A stretch of 64,000 nucleotides of DNA from Rhodococcus sp. 105337 (GCF_012844225.1 NZ_JABAGQ010000010.1:62001-126000); one strand, 5' to 3'. Positions 26,775 through 35,845 are shown, counted from the stretch's first letter. The notes: a model not told the origin generated them from the sequence alone. Numbers and translations are program-made.

Positions 26775-27515
26775 ATGTCTTTGCTGGAGAACCGCACTGC
26801 TGTCATTACCGGCGGTGCCCAGGGAATCGGTTTTGCCATCGCGCGCGAATTCGTCGACGCGGGTGCTCGCGTGGTGATCGGTGACCTGGACCTCGACGCT
26901 GCCACCGCGGCGGCAGAGAAACTCGGCGGACGCGAGGTCGCCCGCGCGGTGCGCAGCAACGTCGTCGAGGCAGATGACTGGGACACGCTGCTGGCAGAGG
27001 CTGTCGACGGATTCGGCTCGCTCGACGTGGTGGTCAACAACGCCGGCATCACCCGCGACGCCACTATGCGCACGATGACGGAAGAAGACTTCGACCTCGT
27101 GATCGACGTGCACCTCAAAGGCACGTGGCACGGCACCCGCAAGGCCTCGGCGATCATGCGGGAGGCCAAGCGCGGCGCGATCGTCAACATCTCGTCGTTG
27201 TCGGGCAAGGTGGGCATGGTCGGTCAGACGAACTACTCCGCGGCGAAGGCGGGGATCGTCGGTCTGACGAAAGCGGCTGCCAAGGAGATGGCGCATCACG
27301 GTGTGCGCATCAATGCAATCCAGCCCGGTCTGATCCGCTCCGCGATGACCGAGGCCATGCCGCAGAAGGCATGGGATCGGAAGATGAGTGAAATCCCGAT
27401 GGGACGTCCGGGCGAGGTTGCCGAAGTTGCTTCCGTCGCACTGTTTCTCGCATCGGATATGTCGTCGTACATGACCGGCACTGTCCTCGAGGTCACCGGC
27501 GGCCGCTTCATGTGA
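26775..27515 (+). CDS. SDR oxidoreductase, FabG-like 3-hydroxyacyl-CoA dehydrogenase
   Basis: A 246-residue SDR with TGGAQGIG (12-19), NNAG (88-91), catalytic serine in NISSLSG (about 140) and Tyr154/Lys158. An Asp after the second strand (IGDLDL) predicts NAD(H) and thus an oxidative role. It is closest to FabG-type enzymes, which in catabolic clusters oxidise 3-hydroxyacyl-CoA. ATG at 26775 is preceded by GAAAGGA with good spacing. The thiolase follows after 40 bases. Confidence 0.88.
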   Translation: MSLLENRTAVITGGAQGIGFAIAREFVDAGARVVIGDLDLDAATAAAEKLGGREVARAVRSNVVEADDWDTLLAEAVDGFGSLDVVVNNAGITRDATMRTMTEEDFDLVIDVHLKGTWHGTRKASAIMREAKRGAIVNISSLSGKVGMVGQTNYSAAKAGIVGLTKAAAKEMAHHGVRINAIQPGLIRSAMTEAMPQKAWDRKMSEIPMGRPGEVAEVASVALFLASDMSSYMTGTVLEVTGGRFM

Positions 27516-27555
27516 CGCTCGGCCGTCACCTCGTCACTCCTTCCGAAAGGCCGTC

Positions 27556-28767
27556 ATGCGCGAAGTTGTCATCTGTGAACCTGTCCGGACCCCTATCGGC
27601 CGGTACGGGGGAATGTTCAAGTCCCTCACCGCCGTCGATCTCGGCGTCGCGGCACTGAAGGGTCTGCTCGACCGCACGGGTATCGCTCCCGACGAGATCG
27701 GGGACGTCATCCTCGGTCACTGCAACGGCAACAGCGAGGCTCCCGCGATCGGCCGGGTCGTCGCGCTCGACGCCGGCCTGCCCGTCACCGTCCCCGGTAT
27801 GCACATCGATCGCCGTTGCGGGTCGGGCCTTCAGGCCGTGATCCAGGCCGCGTTGCAGGTGGGCAACGGAGACAACGACGTGGTCGTCGCCGGGGGCACC
27901 GAGTCGATGAGCAATGCCGCGTTCTACTCCACCGATATCCGCTGGGGCGGCGCCCGCACGGGGGTGCAGATGCACGACGGCCTGGTGCGTGCCCGCTCCA
28001 CCGCCGGCGGCCGCTTCTACCCGGTACCCGGCGGCATGATCGAAACGGCCGAGAACCTGCGGGCCGAATATTCGATCTCCCGCGCGGAGCAGGACGAACT
28101 CGCTCTCAACTCGCACCTGCGGGCGGTGGCAGCGCAGAACAACGGCATCCTCGCGGAGGAAATCGTGCCGGTCACGGTGAGTACCCGTAGAGGTGAGCAG
28201 GTCATCGACACCGACGAGCATCCTCGCGCGGACATCAGCCTCGAGTCGCTCGCCGCGCTCCGTCCCGTCATGGGCACGCAGGACCCCGATGCCACCGTGA
28301 CCGCCGGCAACGCCAGCGGTCAGAACGACGCCGCGTCGATGGCGCTGGTGACCACCCCGCAGAAGGCTGCCGAGTTGGGTCTGACACCGCTGGTGCGCAT
28401 CGTGTCGTGGGGCGTGGCAGGGGTCGCGCCCAAGGTCATGGGCATCGGTCCGGTGCCGGCGACCGAGATCGCTCTCGCCAAGGCCGGAATCACCCTGGCC
28501 GATGTCGATGTCGTCGAATTGAACGAGGCGTTCGCGGCGCAGGCCCTGGCGGTGACCCGCGAGTGGAAGTTCGGTGCCGCCGACTTCGAGCGCACCAACG
28601 TCCACGGTTCCGGCATCTCGCTCGGTCACCCGGTGGGCGCGACCGGCGGCCGGATGCTCGCGACACTCGCCCGTGAGTTGCAGCGCCGCGAGGGCCGCTA
28701 CGGCCTCGAGACCATGTGCATCGGTGGCGGACAGGGTCTCGCGGCGATCTTCGAACGCGTGTCCTGA
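27556..28767 (+). CDS. Acetyl-CoA C-acyltransferase (thiolase), FadA/PcaF-like
   Basis: A 403-residue thiolase with nucleophile Cys88 (DRRCGSG), ELNEAFAAQ, SLGHPVGATG and CIGGGQGLA. It resembles 3-oxoacyl-CoA and beta-ketoadipyl-CoA thiolases. It completes a second oxidation set with the SDR directly upstream and the divergent dehydrogenase. Two thiolases and two SDRs in one 10-kb block suggest sequential rounds on different chain lengths or branched intermediates. It ends 7 bases before a convergent LysR gene. Confidence 0.93.
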   Translation: MREVVICEPVRTPIGRYGGMFKSLTAVDLGVAALKGLLDRTGIAPDEIGDVILGHCNGNSEAPAIGRVVALDAGLPVTVPGMHIDRRCGSGLQAVIQAALQVGNGDNDVVVAGGTESMSNAAFYSTDIRWGGARTGVQMHDGLVRARSTAGGRFYPVPGGMIETAENLRAEYSISRAEQDELALNSHLRAVAAQNNGILAEEIVPVTVSTRRGEQVIDTDEHPRADISLESLAALRPVMGTQDPDATVTAGNASGQNDAASMALVTTPQKAAELGLTPLVRIVSWGVAGVAPKVMGIGPVPATEIALAKAGITLADVDVVELNEAFAAQALAVTREWKFGAADFERTNVHGSGISLGHPVGATGGRMLATLARELQRREGRYGLETMCIGGGQGLAAIFERVS

Positions 28768-28774
28768 CCGCTGC

Positions 28775-29659
28775 TCAGGGCTGGGTCGTCGTGGACCGGA
28801 CCAGGTCCACGAACGCCCGCCCGGCTTTCGACAGGGATTCGGGTGCGAAGGCGAGACCGAACGGCCGGGTGAACGCGGGTTCGCACGCCCGCACGACGGC
28901 GACGTCCTGGGCTGCCTCGGCCAGAGAACGTTCGACGAACGAACCGCCGAGCCCGGCGAGCACCATCGGCAGCCGCGCTTCGCGGTGGGCGGTCAGCACC
29001 GCGATCGGGCGTCGCACCCCTGCCCGGCGCATCGCGTAGTCGATCTCGTCGCTCATCGACCCACCGCCGCGCGGAACGAACACCATGGGGATGTCGGGCA
29101 ACGCGGTCAGGGCCACGGGGCCCGGCGGCAGATCCGTGCCCGGTGGGTATGCGAGCCAGTACTCCTGCTCGCCGAGTTCGATCACCTCGAGTCCCACCCC
29201 GTCTTCGAGTGGGAGATGGGCGAGCACGAATTCGCAATGTCCGTCGCGGATCACGCCGGAGGCGAGTTCTTCGGACTTGAGGTCGGAGAACCGCACCGTG
29301 GACTTGGGGTGGGCGCGCCGGAACCGGGCGACCAGGTCGACGATCGGCCCGCCGGCAAGTGCCGGGAACACCATCAGGTCGAGGCTGCCCGTGACCTCGT
29401 CGGTCGGCGCGGAGAGCAACTCTTCCACCGCATCGACATCGCGCAGAATCTGACGGCTGGGACCGATGAGGCTCTTCCCCGCTGCGGTGAGGACCATCCC
29501 GCGACCGATGCGGTGGAACAGGTTGACGCCGAGTTCGCGTTCGAGGCTCCGGAGCGCTTGGGACACGGTGGGCTGCGCGACACCCAGCGCGGCGGCGGCA
29601 CCGTTGATGCCGTCGTTTTCGACGACGGCGAGGAAGTACTCGACCTGACGAAACTCCAT
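28775..29659 (-). CDS. LysR-family regulator (second of a tandem pair)
   Basis: A 294-residue LysR regulator. The winged helix at the N-terminus reads AAAALGVAQPTVSQALRSLERELGVNLFHR (about residues 21-50), followed by a two-lobed effector domain. Its start lies two bases after the stop of the upstream LysR gene, so they are co-transcribed, probably together with the ligase gene further up. Tandem non-identical LysR genes are unusual and suggest that two signals are read, or that one copy is an evolving duplicate. Confidence 0.9.
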   Translation of the reverse strand: MEFRQVEYFLAVVENDGINGAAAALGVAQPTVSQALRSLERELGVNLFHRIGRGMVLTAAGKSLIGPSRQILRDVDAVEELLSAPTDEVTGSLDLMVFPALAGGPIVDLVARFRRAHPKSTVRFSDLKSEELASGVIRDGHCEFVLAHLPLEDGVGLEVIELGEQEYWLAYPPGTDLPPGPVALTALPDIPMVFVPRGGGSMSDEIDYAMRRAGVRRPIAVLTAHREARLPMVLAGLGGSFVERSLAEAAQDVAVVRACEPAFTRPFGLAFAPESLSKAGRAFVDLVRSTTTQP

Positions 29660-29661
29660 GC

Positions 29662-30531
29662 TCAGGCTCCCGGGGTCTCGGCGGTGGCAGTCGCAAGGAA
29701 CGCTGCGGCCGCCGGGGACGGTTCCCCGGGGCGCAGCACCAGGCCGACGGGCCGCATGAACGGCGGGTCCAGCGACCGGATCACCGCACTGGGCATTCGC
29801 TGCTGGGCCACCTGCCGGGAGACCACCGTCGCTCCGGTGCCGCGTATGACGAACTCCCAGATGGCCGCCGGATGGGCACAGTCGACGACGACGTTCTGCT
29901 CACCGAGCAACTCACCCGCGCGCGCAGCACTCGCGCGCGACCCCAGGTCGAGGACGAGCGGAATCTCCCGGACTCGTGCACGAGTCACCGGGTCGGGGAC
30001 ACCGGTGGCGAGGTCGGGGTGCATCGCGAGCACCATTTCCTGTTCGAGGAGCGGGATCGTGATCATGCCCGCGTGCTCGACGGACATGTCGGTGACGCCG
30101 ATCTCCGCCTCCCCGCGTCGCAGTGCCGCATGGATGCCCGGCGGTCCGTCCGCGTCGGAGATGTTGACGGTGATGCCGGGATAGCGGGCGCGGAACCGCT
30201 GGACGAGCGCCACGACGGGGTGGACGGAGAACGCGGAGAACGTCACGATCTCCACCCGTCCCGCCTCGAGGTCACGGACCGCCGCGACCTTCCGCTTGGC
30301 ACGGTCGACATCGGCGAGGATGCGGCGTGCCGCAACCTCGAGCGCCCTGCCGTCGTCCGTGAGCGTGAGCCGGCGACCGGTGCGGTCGAAGAGTGTTGTC
30401 CCCAGGCGACGTTCCAGGGTGCGGATGGCCTGGGAGAGCGAGGGTTGCGAAATGTAGAGCGACTGAGCAGCTTTCGTGATCCCACCGTGGTCGACGACGG
30501 CCACGAAATAGGTCACGAGATGCAGGTCCAC
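29662..30531 (-). CDS. LysR-family regulator (first of a tandem pair)
   Basis: A 289-residue LysR protein with the helix-turn-helix AAQSLYISQPSLSQAIRTLERRLGTTLFDR and a typical effector lobe (TVNISDADGPPGIHAALRRGEAEIGV). It is clearly related to the second LysR gene but not a recent copy. It lies 52 bases after the CoA ligase stop on the same strand. Regulation of the surrounding catabolic promoters is inferred from location. Confidence 0.9.
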   Translation of the reverse strand: MDLHLVTYFVAVVDHGGITKAAQSLYISQPSLSQAIRTLERRLGTTLFDRTGRRLTLTDDGRALEVAARRILADVDRAKRKVAAVRDLEAGRVEIVTFSAFSVHPVVALVQRFRARYPGITVNISDADGPPGIHAALRRGEAEIGVTDMSVEHAGMITIPLLEQEMVLAMHPDLATGVPDPVTRARVREIPLVLDLGSRASAARAGELLGEQNVVVDCAHPAAIWEFVIRGTGATVVSRQVAQQRMPSAVIRSLDPPFMRPVGLVLRPGEPSPAAAAFLATATAETPGA

Positions 30532-30583
30532 GCCGTCATCGTAGGCGACTGCGGAAACCCGGCCGCTGCGCGTGCCTCGGCGT

Positions 30584-32164
30584 TCAGTTCGGCGGGGTCA
30601 TCACCGGGGAGGCGGTGTCGGGTGTGCTCAGCGTGGCGCGGAGCGTGCGTTTGAGGATCTTGCCGCTCGCGTTGCGCGGCAGTTCGTCCACGAGGTGGAT
30701 GCGCTGCGGTTTCTTGTACGACGCGAGACGCCCGGCGGTGAAGGCGACGAGTTCCTGCTCGGAGGGGCGTTCGACGCCGTCGGCGATGCGGACGACAGCG
30801 GTGACTGCTTCTCCCCAGCGCGGGTCCGGGAGGCCCACCACCGCTACCTCGGCGACTGCGGGATGTTCCGCGAGCACGGCTTCCACCTCGACGGGATATA
30901 CATTTTCTCCGCCGGTGATGATCATGTCCTTGACCCGGTCGGTGACGAACAGGTAGCCGTTCTCGTCGAGGTACCCGGCGTCGCCGGTCCGCAGGAAGCC
31001 GTCCTCGGTGTACAGCGCCGCTGATTCGGCGTCGCGACGCCAGTAGCCCGAGACGTTGTTGCGGGAACGCGACACGATCTCCCCGGTCTCACCCTGCGGA
31101 AGCGGTTCACCCGTTGCGATATCGCGGATCTGGACCTCGGTGCCCGGCAGGGGTGTACCGGCCGAACGGAGAAGGTGGGTGCGCGTCCCGCGGGGATCGT
31201 GGTCGCCGGAGCGCAGTGCGGTGAGCGCGCCCATCGTCTCCGTCATGCCGTAGCGCTGCACCATCCGGCAGCCCAGGGTGTCCATCGTCCGCTCGAGCAG
31301 CGTGGGGGTGATCGGCGACGCACCGTACGCGATCACCTTCAGACTCGACAGATCGTAGTTCGCCAGGTCGGGTAGTTCGAGCAGCATGCCGATCGCTGAC
31401 GGCACCATGAATGTATGGGTGACGCGGTGTTCGGCGATCGTTGCCGCCACCTGCGCTGGACGCATCTCACCGAGCAGAATCGTGTGCACACCCGCAGACA
31501 ACGACGTGGTGAGCCAACCCGCGCCCGCGATGTGGAACAGCGGGAGGGCGTCCAGCGAAACGGATGCGTCCTCGAATTCGTACAGGGCAAAGGTTTCCGG
31601 GACGTTGTACAGATTGCGGTGAACCGCGACAACACCTTTCGGCCTGCCCGTGGTGCCGGAGGTATAGAGCTGCAGGAACGCCGTTTCGGGGTCGTCGCCC
31701 GCTCCGGGGTCGATGTTGTCCCCCGACGCGACGAACTCCTCCCACGACCGCGCCCCGGCGACGGCGGCGCCGTCACCGACCACGACGATGTGCACGTGCG
31801 GCAGTGCCGCCGCGATCGCTGCTGCCGACGCCGCGAAGTCCGGCTCGACGATCAAGACCTCCAGCCCGGCGTCCACTGCGATCGCCGCGACCTCGCCGGG
31901 AGTGAGACGCCAGTTGAGCGGGGTGAAGACGAGACCGGCCTTCGCGCACCCGACGAGGGTCGCCGCACCGGGCAGGCCCATGCGCAGCAACGCACCGATG
32001 CGACCGGGTGCCGACGCCAACGTGGTGAGCGCAGACGCCACCCGGTTGGTGCAGGAGTCGAATTCCCCGTAGGTCAAGGTTGTGTCGCCTGCGGTGACTG
32101 CCGGCCGGTCGCGGCGCTCGACTGCGAATCGCCGGATTCTGTTCGGGAGGTGCAGTTCGCTCAC
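30584..32164 (-). CDS. AMP-forming acyl-CoA ligase (complete FadD-type)
   Basis: A 526-residue ANL-superfamily acyl-CoA synthetase with every core motif: LYTSGTTGRPKGVVAVHRN, QRYGMTETMGA, FLRTGDAGYLDENGYLFVTDRVKDMIITGGENVYP and the C-terminal catalytic lysine region PRNASGKILKRTL. It activates a carboxylic acid through an acyl-AMP intermediate. It is the intact counterpart of the shortened ligase at 24026 and probably supplies acyl-CoA to the block. The start is GTG at 32164. Upstream open sequence in that frame is not coding. It is followed by the two LysR genes. Confidence 0.92.
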   Translation of the reverse strand: MSELHLPNRIRRFAVERRDRPAVTAGDTTLTYGEFDSCTNRVASALTTLASAPGRIGALLRMGLPGAATLVGCAKAGLVFTPLNWRLTPGEVAAIAVDAGLEVLIVEPDFAASAAAIAAALPHVHIVVVGDGAAVAGARSWEEFVASGDNIDPGAGDDPETAFLQLYTSGTTGRPKGVVAVHRNLYNVPETFALYEFEDASVSLDALPLFHIAGAGWLTTSLSAGVHTILLGEMRPAQVAATIAEHRVTHTFMVPSAIGMLLELPDLANYDLSSLKVIAYGASPITPTLLERTMDTLGCRMVQRYGMTETMGALTALRSGDHDPRGTRTHLLRSAGTPLPGTEVQIRDIATGEPLPQGETGEIVSRSRNNVSGYWRRDAESAALYTEDGFLRTGDAGYLDENGYLFVTDRVKDMIITGGENVYPVEVEAVLAEHPAVAEVAVVGLPDPRWGEAVTAVVRIADGVERPSEQELVAFTAGRLASYKKPQRIHLVDELPRNASGKILKRTLRATLSTPDTASPVMTPPN

Positions 32165-32445
32165 TCGTGCTCCTGGTCGGCAGCGCGCGGGCCGGCGTGC
32201 CCGCGCGGCTTCAGTCGAACACGGTCGTGCGGCCGCGACAAAGACCTGCGGCCGCACGACGCCATAGGGGAAACCTATGGAGAGCCGGGGCACGCGCTTC
32301 CCCGGCAATCCGTTTGTCGGATGTCACGATTCCCTATCGGGTAGTCGATGCAGGGTCCACAGGGCTTCGAGGACTCCCACCGTCGGCCGTGGTCGATGGC
32401 ACACTGCGGCACAGCCCGATCCGATCATGTTCCGAAGGGATTCGA
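32165..32445. promoter_or_regulatory. Divergent gap with two perfect inverted repeats
   Basis: No gene is seen here. Three features stand out: a perfect 13-bp inverted repeat (GTCGTGCGGCCGC at 32224-32236, its complement at 32248-32260, 11-base centre); CCATAGG-N5-CCTATGG at 32262-32280; and the ATTCCCTATCGGGTAG/TCGATG segment at 32329-32350 shared with the 26.7-kb gap. The first would form a strong hairpin in the ligase leader RNA. The second has the size of a LysR or TetR operator. Confidence 0.6.
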
Positions 32446-33069
32446 ATGAGCGCTGCACGACGGACAGTGGCCTCGGCCCTGGTCGCGGCCACGGTCACAT
32501 TGGGAGTTTCGACAGGGCAGGCGAGCGCCGACCCTGCCGTCGACACCGTCGTGAACGGGATTCTGTCCGTGACGCCGCTGTGTCAGGGGATGATCGACGA
32601 GTTGATCATCGTCTGCACGGAACTGGAGCAACTGACTCCGCGATTTCCGGTGATGCTGGATCTGAATCCGATCGGCACTCACCTCGTTGTTCTCGGCGCG
32701 GGACTGACCGAGGACGGGAGGATCCGGCCGGTACTGGAACAGCGTCTCGAGGCTGCTCTCGCGGCGGCACACCGCTACCCGGCGTCGCCGATCGTCGTGA
32801 CCGGCGGCGTACCGCGCAACGGCGTCACCGAAGCCCAGGCGATGAAGGACTGGCTTGTCGCACGCGGCATTCATCCCGATCGGGTCACCGAGGAAACTGC
32901 TTCGACGTCCACCGTGGAGAACGCACGCTTCACCAATGACGTCCTTCTCAGGCGTGGCGCAACGGGTGCCGTCCTGGTCACCAACCGGGACCATCTCGAG
33001 CGGGCGATGGTCAACTTCCGGCAGGCCGTCGACGCTCGTATCCCGGTGGCGGGCATCGTCGCTGCGTGA
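32446..33069 (+). CDS. Secreted DUF218 (YdcF/SanA-like) protein
   Basis: A 207-residue protein with a Sec signal peptide (ATVTLGVSTGQASA, cut probably before DPAV near residue 29) and a DUF218 domain: HLVVLGAGLTEDGRI, IVVTGGVPRNGVTEAQAM, and TSTVENARFTND. This family keeps a Rossmann-like fold in YdcF and SanA proteins linked to envelope metabolism, but its reaction is unknown. The start at 32446 has GAAGGGA upstream and removes an out-of-frame-looking N-terminal extension. It converges on the Ter operon, ending 5 bases before its last gene. Confidence 0.85.
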   Translation: MSAARRTVASALVAATVTLGVSTGQASADPAVDTVVNGILSVTPLCQGMIDELIIVCTELEQLTPRFPVMLDLNPIGTHLVVLGAGLTEDGRIRPVLEQRLEAALAAAHRYPASPIVVTGGVPRNGVTEAQAMKDWLVARGIHPDRVTEETASTSTVENARFTNDVLLRRGATGAVLVTNRDHLERAMVNFRQAVDARIPVAGIVAA

Positions 33070-33074
33070 TGCGA

Positions 33075-34595
33075 TCAGGTTCTGACGGCTCCGAGAACTG
33101 CCACCACCGTGCGCAGCAATTCCTCGTCGGTGGGGAGCGTGTCGGCCGCGAACCGCCAGTCGGTGTTCGTCCACGGGTCGGCGAGGTGACCGTCCTCGGC
33201 CGCGGGTAGATGCTGCGACACGTCGCGTAAGAGGGCGTACGCGGGATTGTCCACGACTTTGTCGTCCGCGCCGGTGATCACAATCGAAATGTCCTGGGAC
33301 GAACCCATTCTTGCCAGATGCACGACATTCACCAGATCGATGCTGCCGAACCCGTGCGGCAGGCCCGCCAGCACGATGACGCGGGGTTCGGGCCGGAGCG
33401 TCTCGGCGCCGGACGACAGTGCGAGGCCCGTAAGGTCCGCGGCTTCGGCGAGGCCTTTCAGTTTCGGCGCCACCCCGGCGATGTCGTGAATGGGAGGGCC
33501 GGCGAGCATCGGCCGTGCCAGTTCGCTCAACGCGAGCAACGATCCGGACGGATCGATGATGTCGAGGCGGGATCCGGGGCGCGCGGACAACAGACGCAAC
33601 GCCAACGACGACGCGACCGCGCCGGCAATCGCGGCCTCACCGTCGATCCACAACGGCCTACCGAGGGGAAGCGGTACGCACATCGGTAACCGGAGCGCCC
33701 CGCGATCCGGCGCCGACAACTCGCCCACGCGCACACCGTCTCCCTGGACCAGCGTGCCGCGCCATGCGCCCGAGTCCCACGAGGCAAGCGACGCGGGCAG
33801 CACCGCATCGACCGTGTCGAGTTCGGCGGCGAGCGTCACGCTGTCGTCACGATGCCGGGACTCCGCTGCCGCCACGAGTTCTTCGCAGCGCCGGTGTGCT
33901 TGTGCGCGGGCCGTTTCTGCTGCCCGACCGGTACGGGCGGAGGGGTCCGCCACCGCCGCCGACAACTCGTCGTCGAGCCGATGCTGCGCGTATTCGTGCG
34001 CAGCGACGTAGGCGGCGGCCGACCGGGAAGCGTCTTCGAAGATCCGCCACACCAGTTCGCAGGACGGGGGAAGTTCGGTTCCTGTCGTCGTCGGCAACGC
34101 ATCCGCCTGTGCGGGAGCAACATCGGCGGGCTCGTCGACCGCGACGCCGTGCGCGGTGAACATCTCCGCGAGTCCACCGGCATAACCCGCACCGAGCGCG
34201 CGAATCTTCCAGGTTCCGTTGCGGCGGTATATCTCCCAGCACAGCAGTGCGGATTCTGTGCCCGTCGCGGGCGTGATGTGGAAGGACGCGAGAGGCGTTC
34301 CGTCGGCGTCACACAGCGTGGTCGATACCGGCGTCGTCGACGCTGCTCCCACGGCGCACAGCACTCGCGCGCCCGGGCGCAGGGCGTCCGGCTCGAGGAC
34401 GATGGTCTCGCCCTCGACCCGGACGCCCGCCGTGGCCGGCTGATTGTAGAAGACCACGTCGTCCGAGGTCGCGACCTGCAGCAGGTCGTCCACCACGAAT
34501 GCGCACAGGTCCAGCGGAACCTGCGCGGACGCGGCGAAACGCAGCGTGCGGACCGTCAGCGGACCGTTCTGCCCCGCCGAGAACTCATACGTCAT
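33075..34595 (-). CDS. TerD-domain protein fused to a degenerate FtsK-like ATPase domain
   Basis: A 506-residue protein. Residues 1-150 are a TerD-type domain (SAGQNGPLTV, CWEIYRRNGTWKIRALGAGYAGGL). A helical Ala/Arg/Glu-rich middle follows (about 180-270). The C-terminal part resembles the FtsK/HerA core (PLPLGRPLWIDGEAA, LDIIDPSGSLLALSEL, PRVIVLAGLP), but the P-loop Gly-Lys-Ser is missing, so ATP hydrolysis is doubtful. It is the last gene of the Ter operon, five bases after the TerD-TerD gene. TerD domains bind Ca2+ and assemble into membrane-linked complexes; this fusion may connect them to DNA or other cargo, which is inference. Confidence 0.8.
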   Translation of the reverse strand: MTYEFSAGQNGPLTVRTLRFAASAQVPLDLCAFVVDDLLQVATSDDVVFYNQPATAGVRVEGETIVLEPDALRPGARVLCAVGAASTTPVSTTLCDADGTPLASFHITPATGTESALLCWEIYRRNGTWKIRALGAGYAGGLAEMFTAHGVAVDEPADVAPAQADALPTTTGTELPPSCELVWRIFEDASRSAAAYVAAHEYAQHRLDDELSAAVADPSARTGRAAETARAQAHRRCEELVAAAESRHRDDSVTLAAELDTVDAVLPASLASWDSGAWRGTLVQGDGVRVGELSAPDRGALRLPMCVPLPLGRPLWIDGEAAIAGAVASSLALRLLSARPGSRLDIIDPSGSLLALSELARPMLAGPPIHDIAGVAPKLKGLAEAADLTGLALSSGAETLRPEPRVIVLAGLPHGFGSIDLVNVVHLARMGSSQDISIVITGADDKVVDNPAYALLRDVSQHLPAAEDGHLADPWTNTDWRFAADTLPTDEELLRTVVAVLGAVRT

Positions 34596-34600
34596 CCGCG

Positions 34601-35845
34601 CTACGTAGCCAGGAACCGGCCCAGCTGGGGTGCGGCCTCACCGGGATGCTTGGCCTGGATGCCCTCGCCGATCGCCTGCAGCTTCCAGGAGTTGCCCTCG
34701 CGGTACACCTTCGCCATCACCATGCCCGTGAACGGCATACCGCCCTGCATGGTGTACCGGGCGAGTTCGCCGTTGGTTGTGCCGTCGACGAGGCGGCAGA
34801 ACGCATTCTGAACCTGCTCGAAGGAATGACCCTTGTACGACGTGACGACGAACATCACGGTGGTGATGTGCGCCGGGATGCGCGTGAGGTCGACGAGCAC
34901 GACCTCGTCGTCGCCTGCTCCCTCACCCGTCAGGTTGTCGCCCTGGTGCTGGATCGATCCGTCCTTCGACTGCAACTGGCCGTAGTAGGCCACGTCCACG
35001 ATGTTGTGGTCGGCGAACAGGACTGCGGACGCGTCGAGGTCGATGTCGGCGGAACGATTGCCGAACAGCCCGCGCTTCTCGATGGGATCCCAGCCGAGGC
35101 CCATGCGCAGGTACGTCAGTGCCACGCCGCCGTCCTTGCGGAGCGTGACCTTCTGGCCCTTGACGAGGCTCACGGGACGGTTCTTCGTCAGGCTGACCTC
35201 GGCGGGCTCCGCGGGTGCGGCCGCCGGCGGCGGAGCCTGGTTGTACTGCTGCTGCGGTGCGGGCGGCGGGGTGGCCGCCTGCGGCGGCGGGGGCGGCGTC
35301 TGGGCGACGCTCGGTGCAGGCGCAGACGCCGCTGCCGGTGCGTCGTCGACGGACACTCCGTGATCGGTGACGAGCGCAGCGAATCCTCCCGCGTAGCCCT
35401 GGCCGACCGCGCGCACCTTCCACGATCCCTGCCGTCGGTACAGCTCGAGGGCGATCACGATGGACTCGCTGGACAACCCTTCGATCCGGTACTCGAACAG
35501 CACGTTGCCCGCTGCGTCGGAGACGCGGGCGGTGGGCGGTGCGAACCGGCCGAAACTGCTCGTCGCATCGTCGAGTGTGATCACCGCGCGCACCTGGTCG
35601 ATATCGGCGGGTACCTGCGGCAGCGACACTGCCAGCGACGAGTTCTGTCCCGCCTGTCCGGGCACCAGACGCACACCCGGCCCGACCGGCTGATTGAAGA
35701 ACACGAAGTCGGCGTCGGACCGTACCTTGCCGTCGGCCTTGACGAGCAGCGCCGACAGGTCGGCGGGTGTCGTGAGTTCGAGCGAAACGACGACGTCGGA
35801 GACGGTGAGCGGTCCGTTCTGACCCTTGGAGAGCGAAGTCGGCAA
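34601..35845 (-). CDS. Double TerD-domain protein with Pro/Ala/Gln linker
   Basis: About 414 residues: TerD domain 1 (SLSKGQNGPLTVSDVVVSLE, DFVFFNQP, ELYRRQGSWKVRAVGQGYAGG), a flexible Pro/Ala/Gln linker (PPPPPQAATPPPAPQQQY), and TerD domain 2 (SLVKGQKVTLRKDGG, DIDLDASAVLF, HQGDNLTGEGAGDDEVV) with the acidic Ca2+-binding residues. I place the start at a TTG at 35845 because GAGGA lies 8 bases before it and the protein then begins like other TerD proteins. A TTG at 35893 would add 16 residues. It probably acts as a scaffold of the tellurite/stress-response complex. It lies 56 bases after the HAD gene. Confidence 0.85.
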   Translation of the reverse strand: MPTSLSKGQNGPLTVSDVVVSLELTTPADLSALLVKADGKVRSDADFVFFNQPVGPGVRLVPGQAGQNSSLAVSLPQVPADIDQVRAVITLDDATSSFGRFAPPTARVSDAAGNVLFEYRIEGLSSESIVIALELYRRQGSWKVRAVGQGYAGGFAALVTDHGVSVDDAPAAASAPAPSVAQTPPPPPQAATPPPAPQQQYNQAPPPAAAPAEPAEVSLTKNRPVSLVKGQKVTLRKDGGVALTYLRMGLGWDPIEKRGLFGNRSADIDLDASAVLFADHNIVDVAYYGQLQSKDGSIQHQGDNLTGEGAGDDEVVLVDLTRIPAHITTVMFVVTSYKGHSFEQVQNAFCRLVDGTTNGELARYTMQGGMPFTGMVMAKVYREGNSWKLQAIGEGIQAKHPGEAAPQLGRFLAT

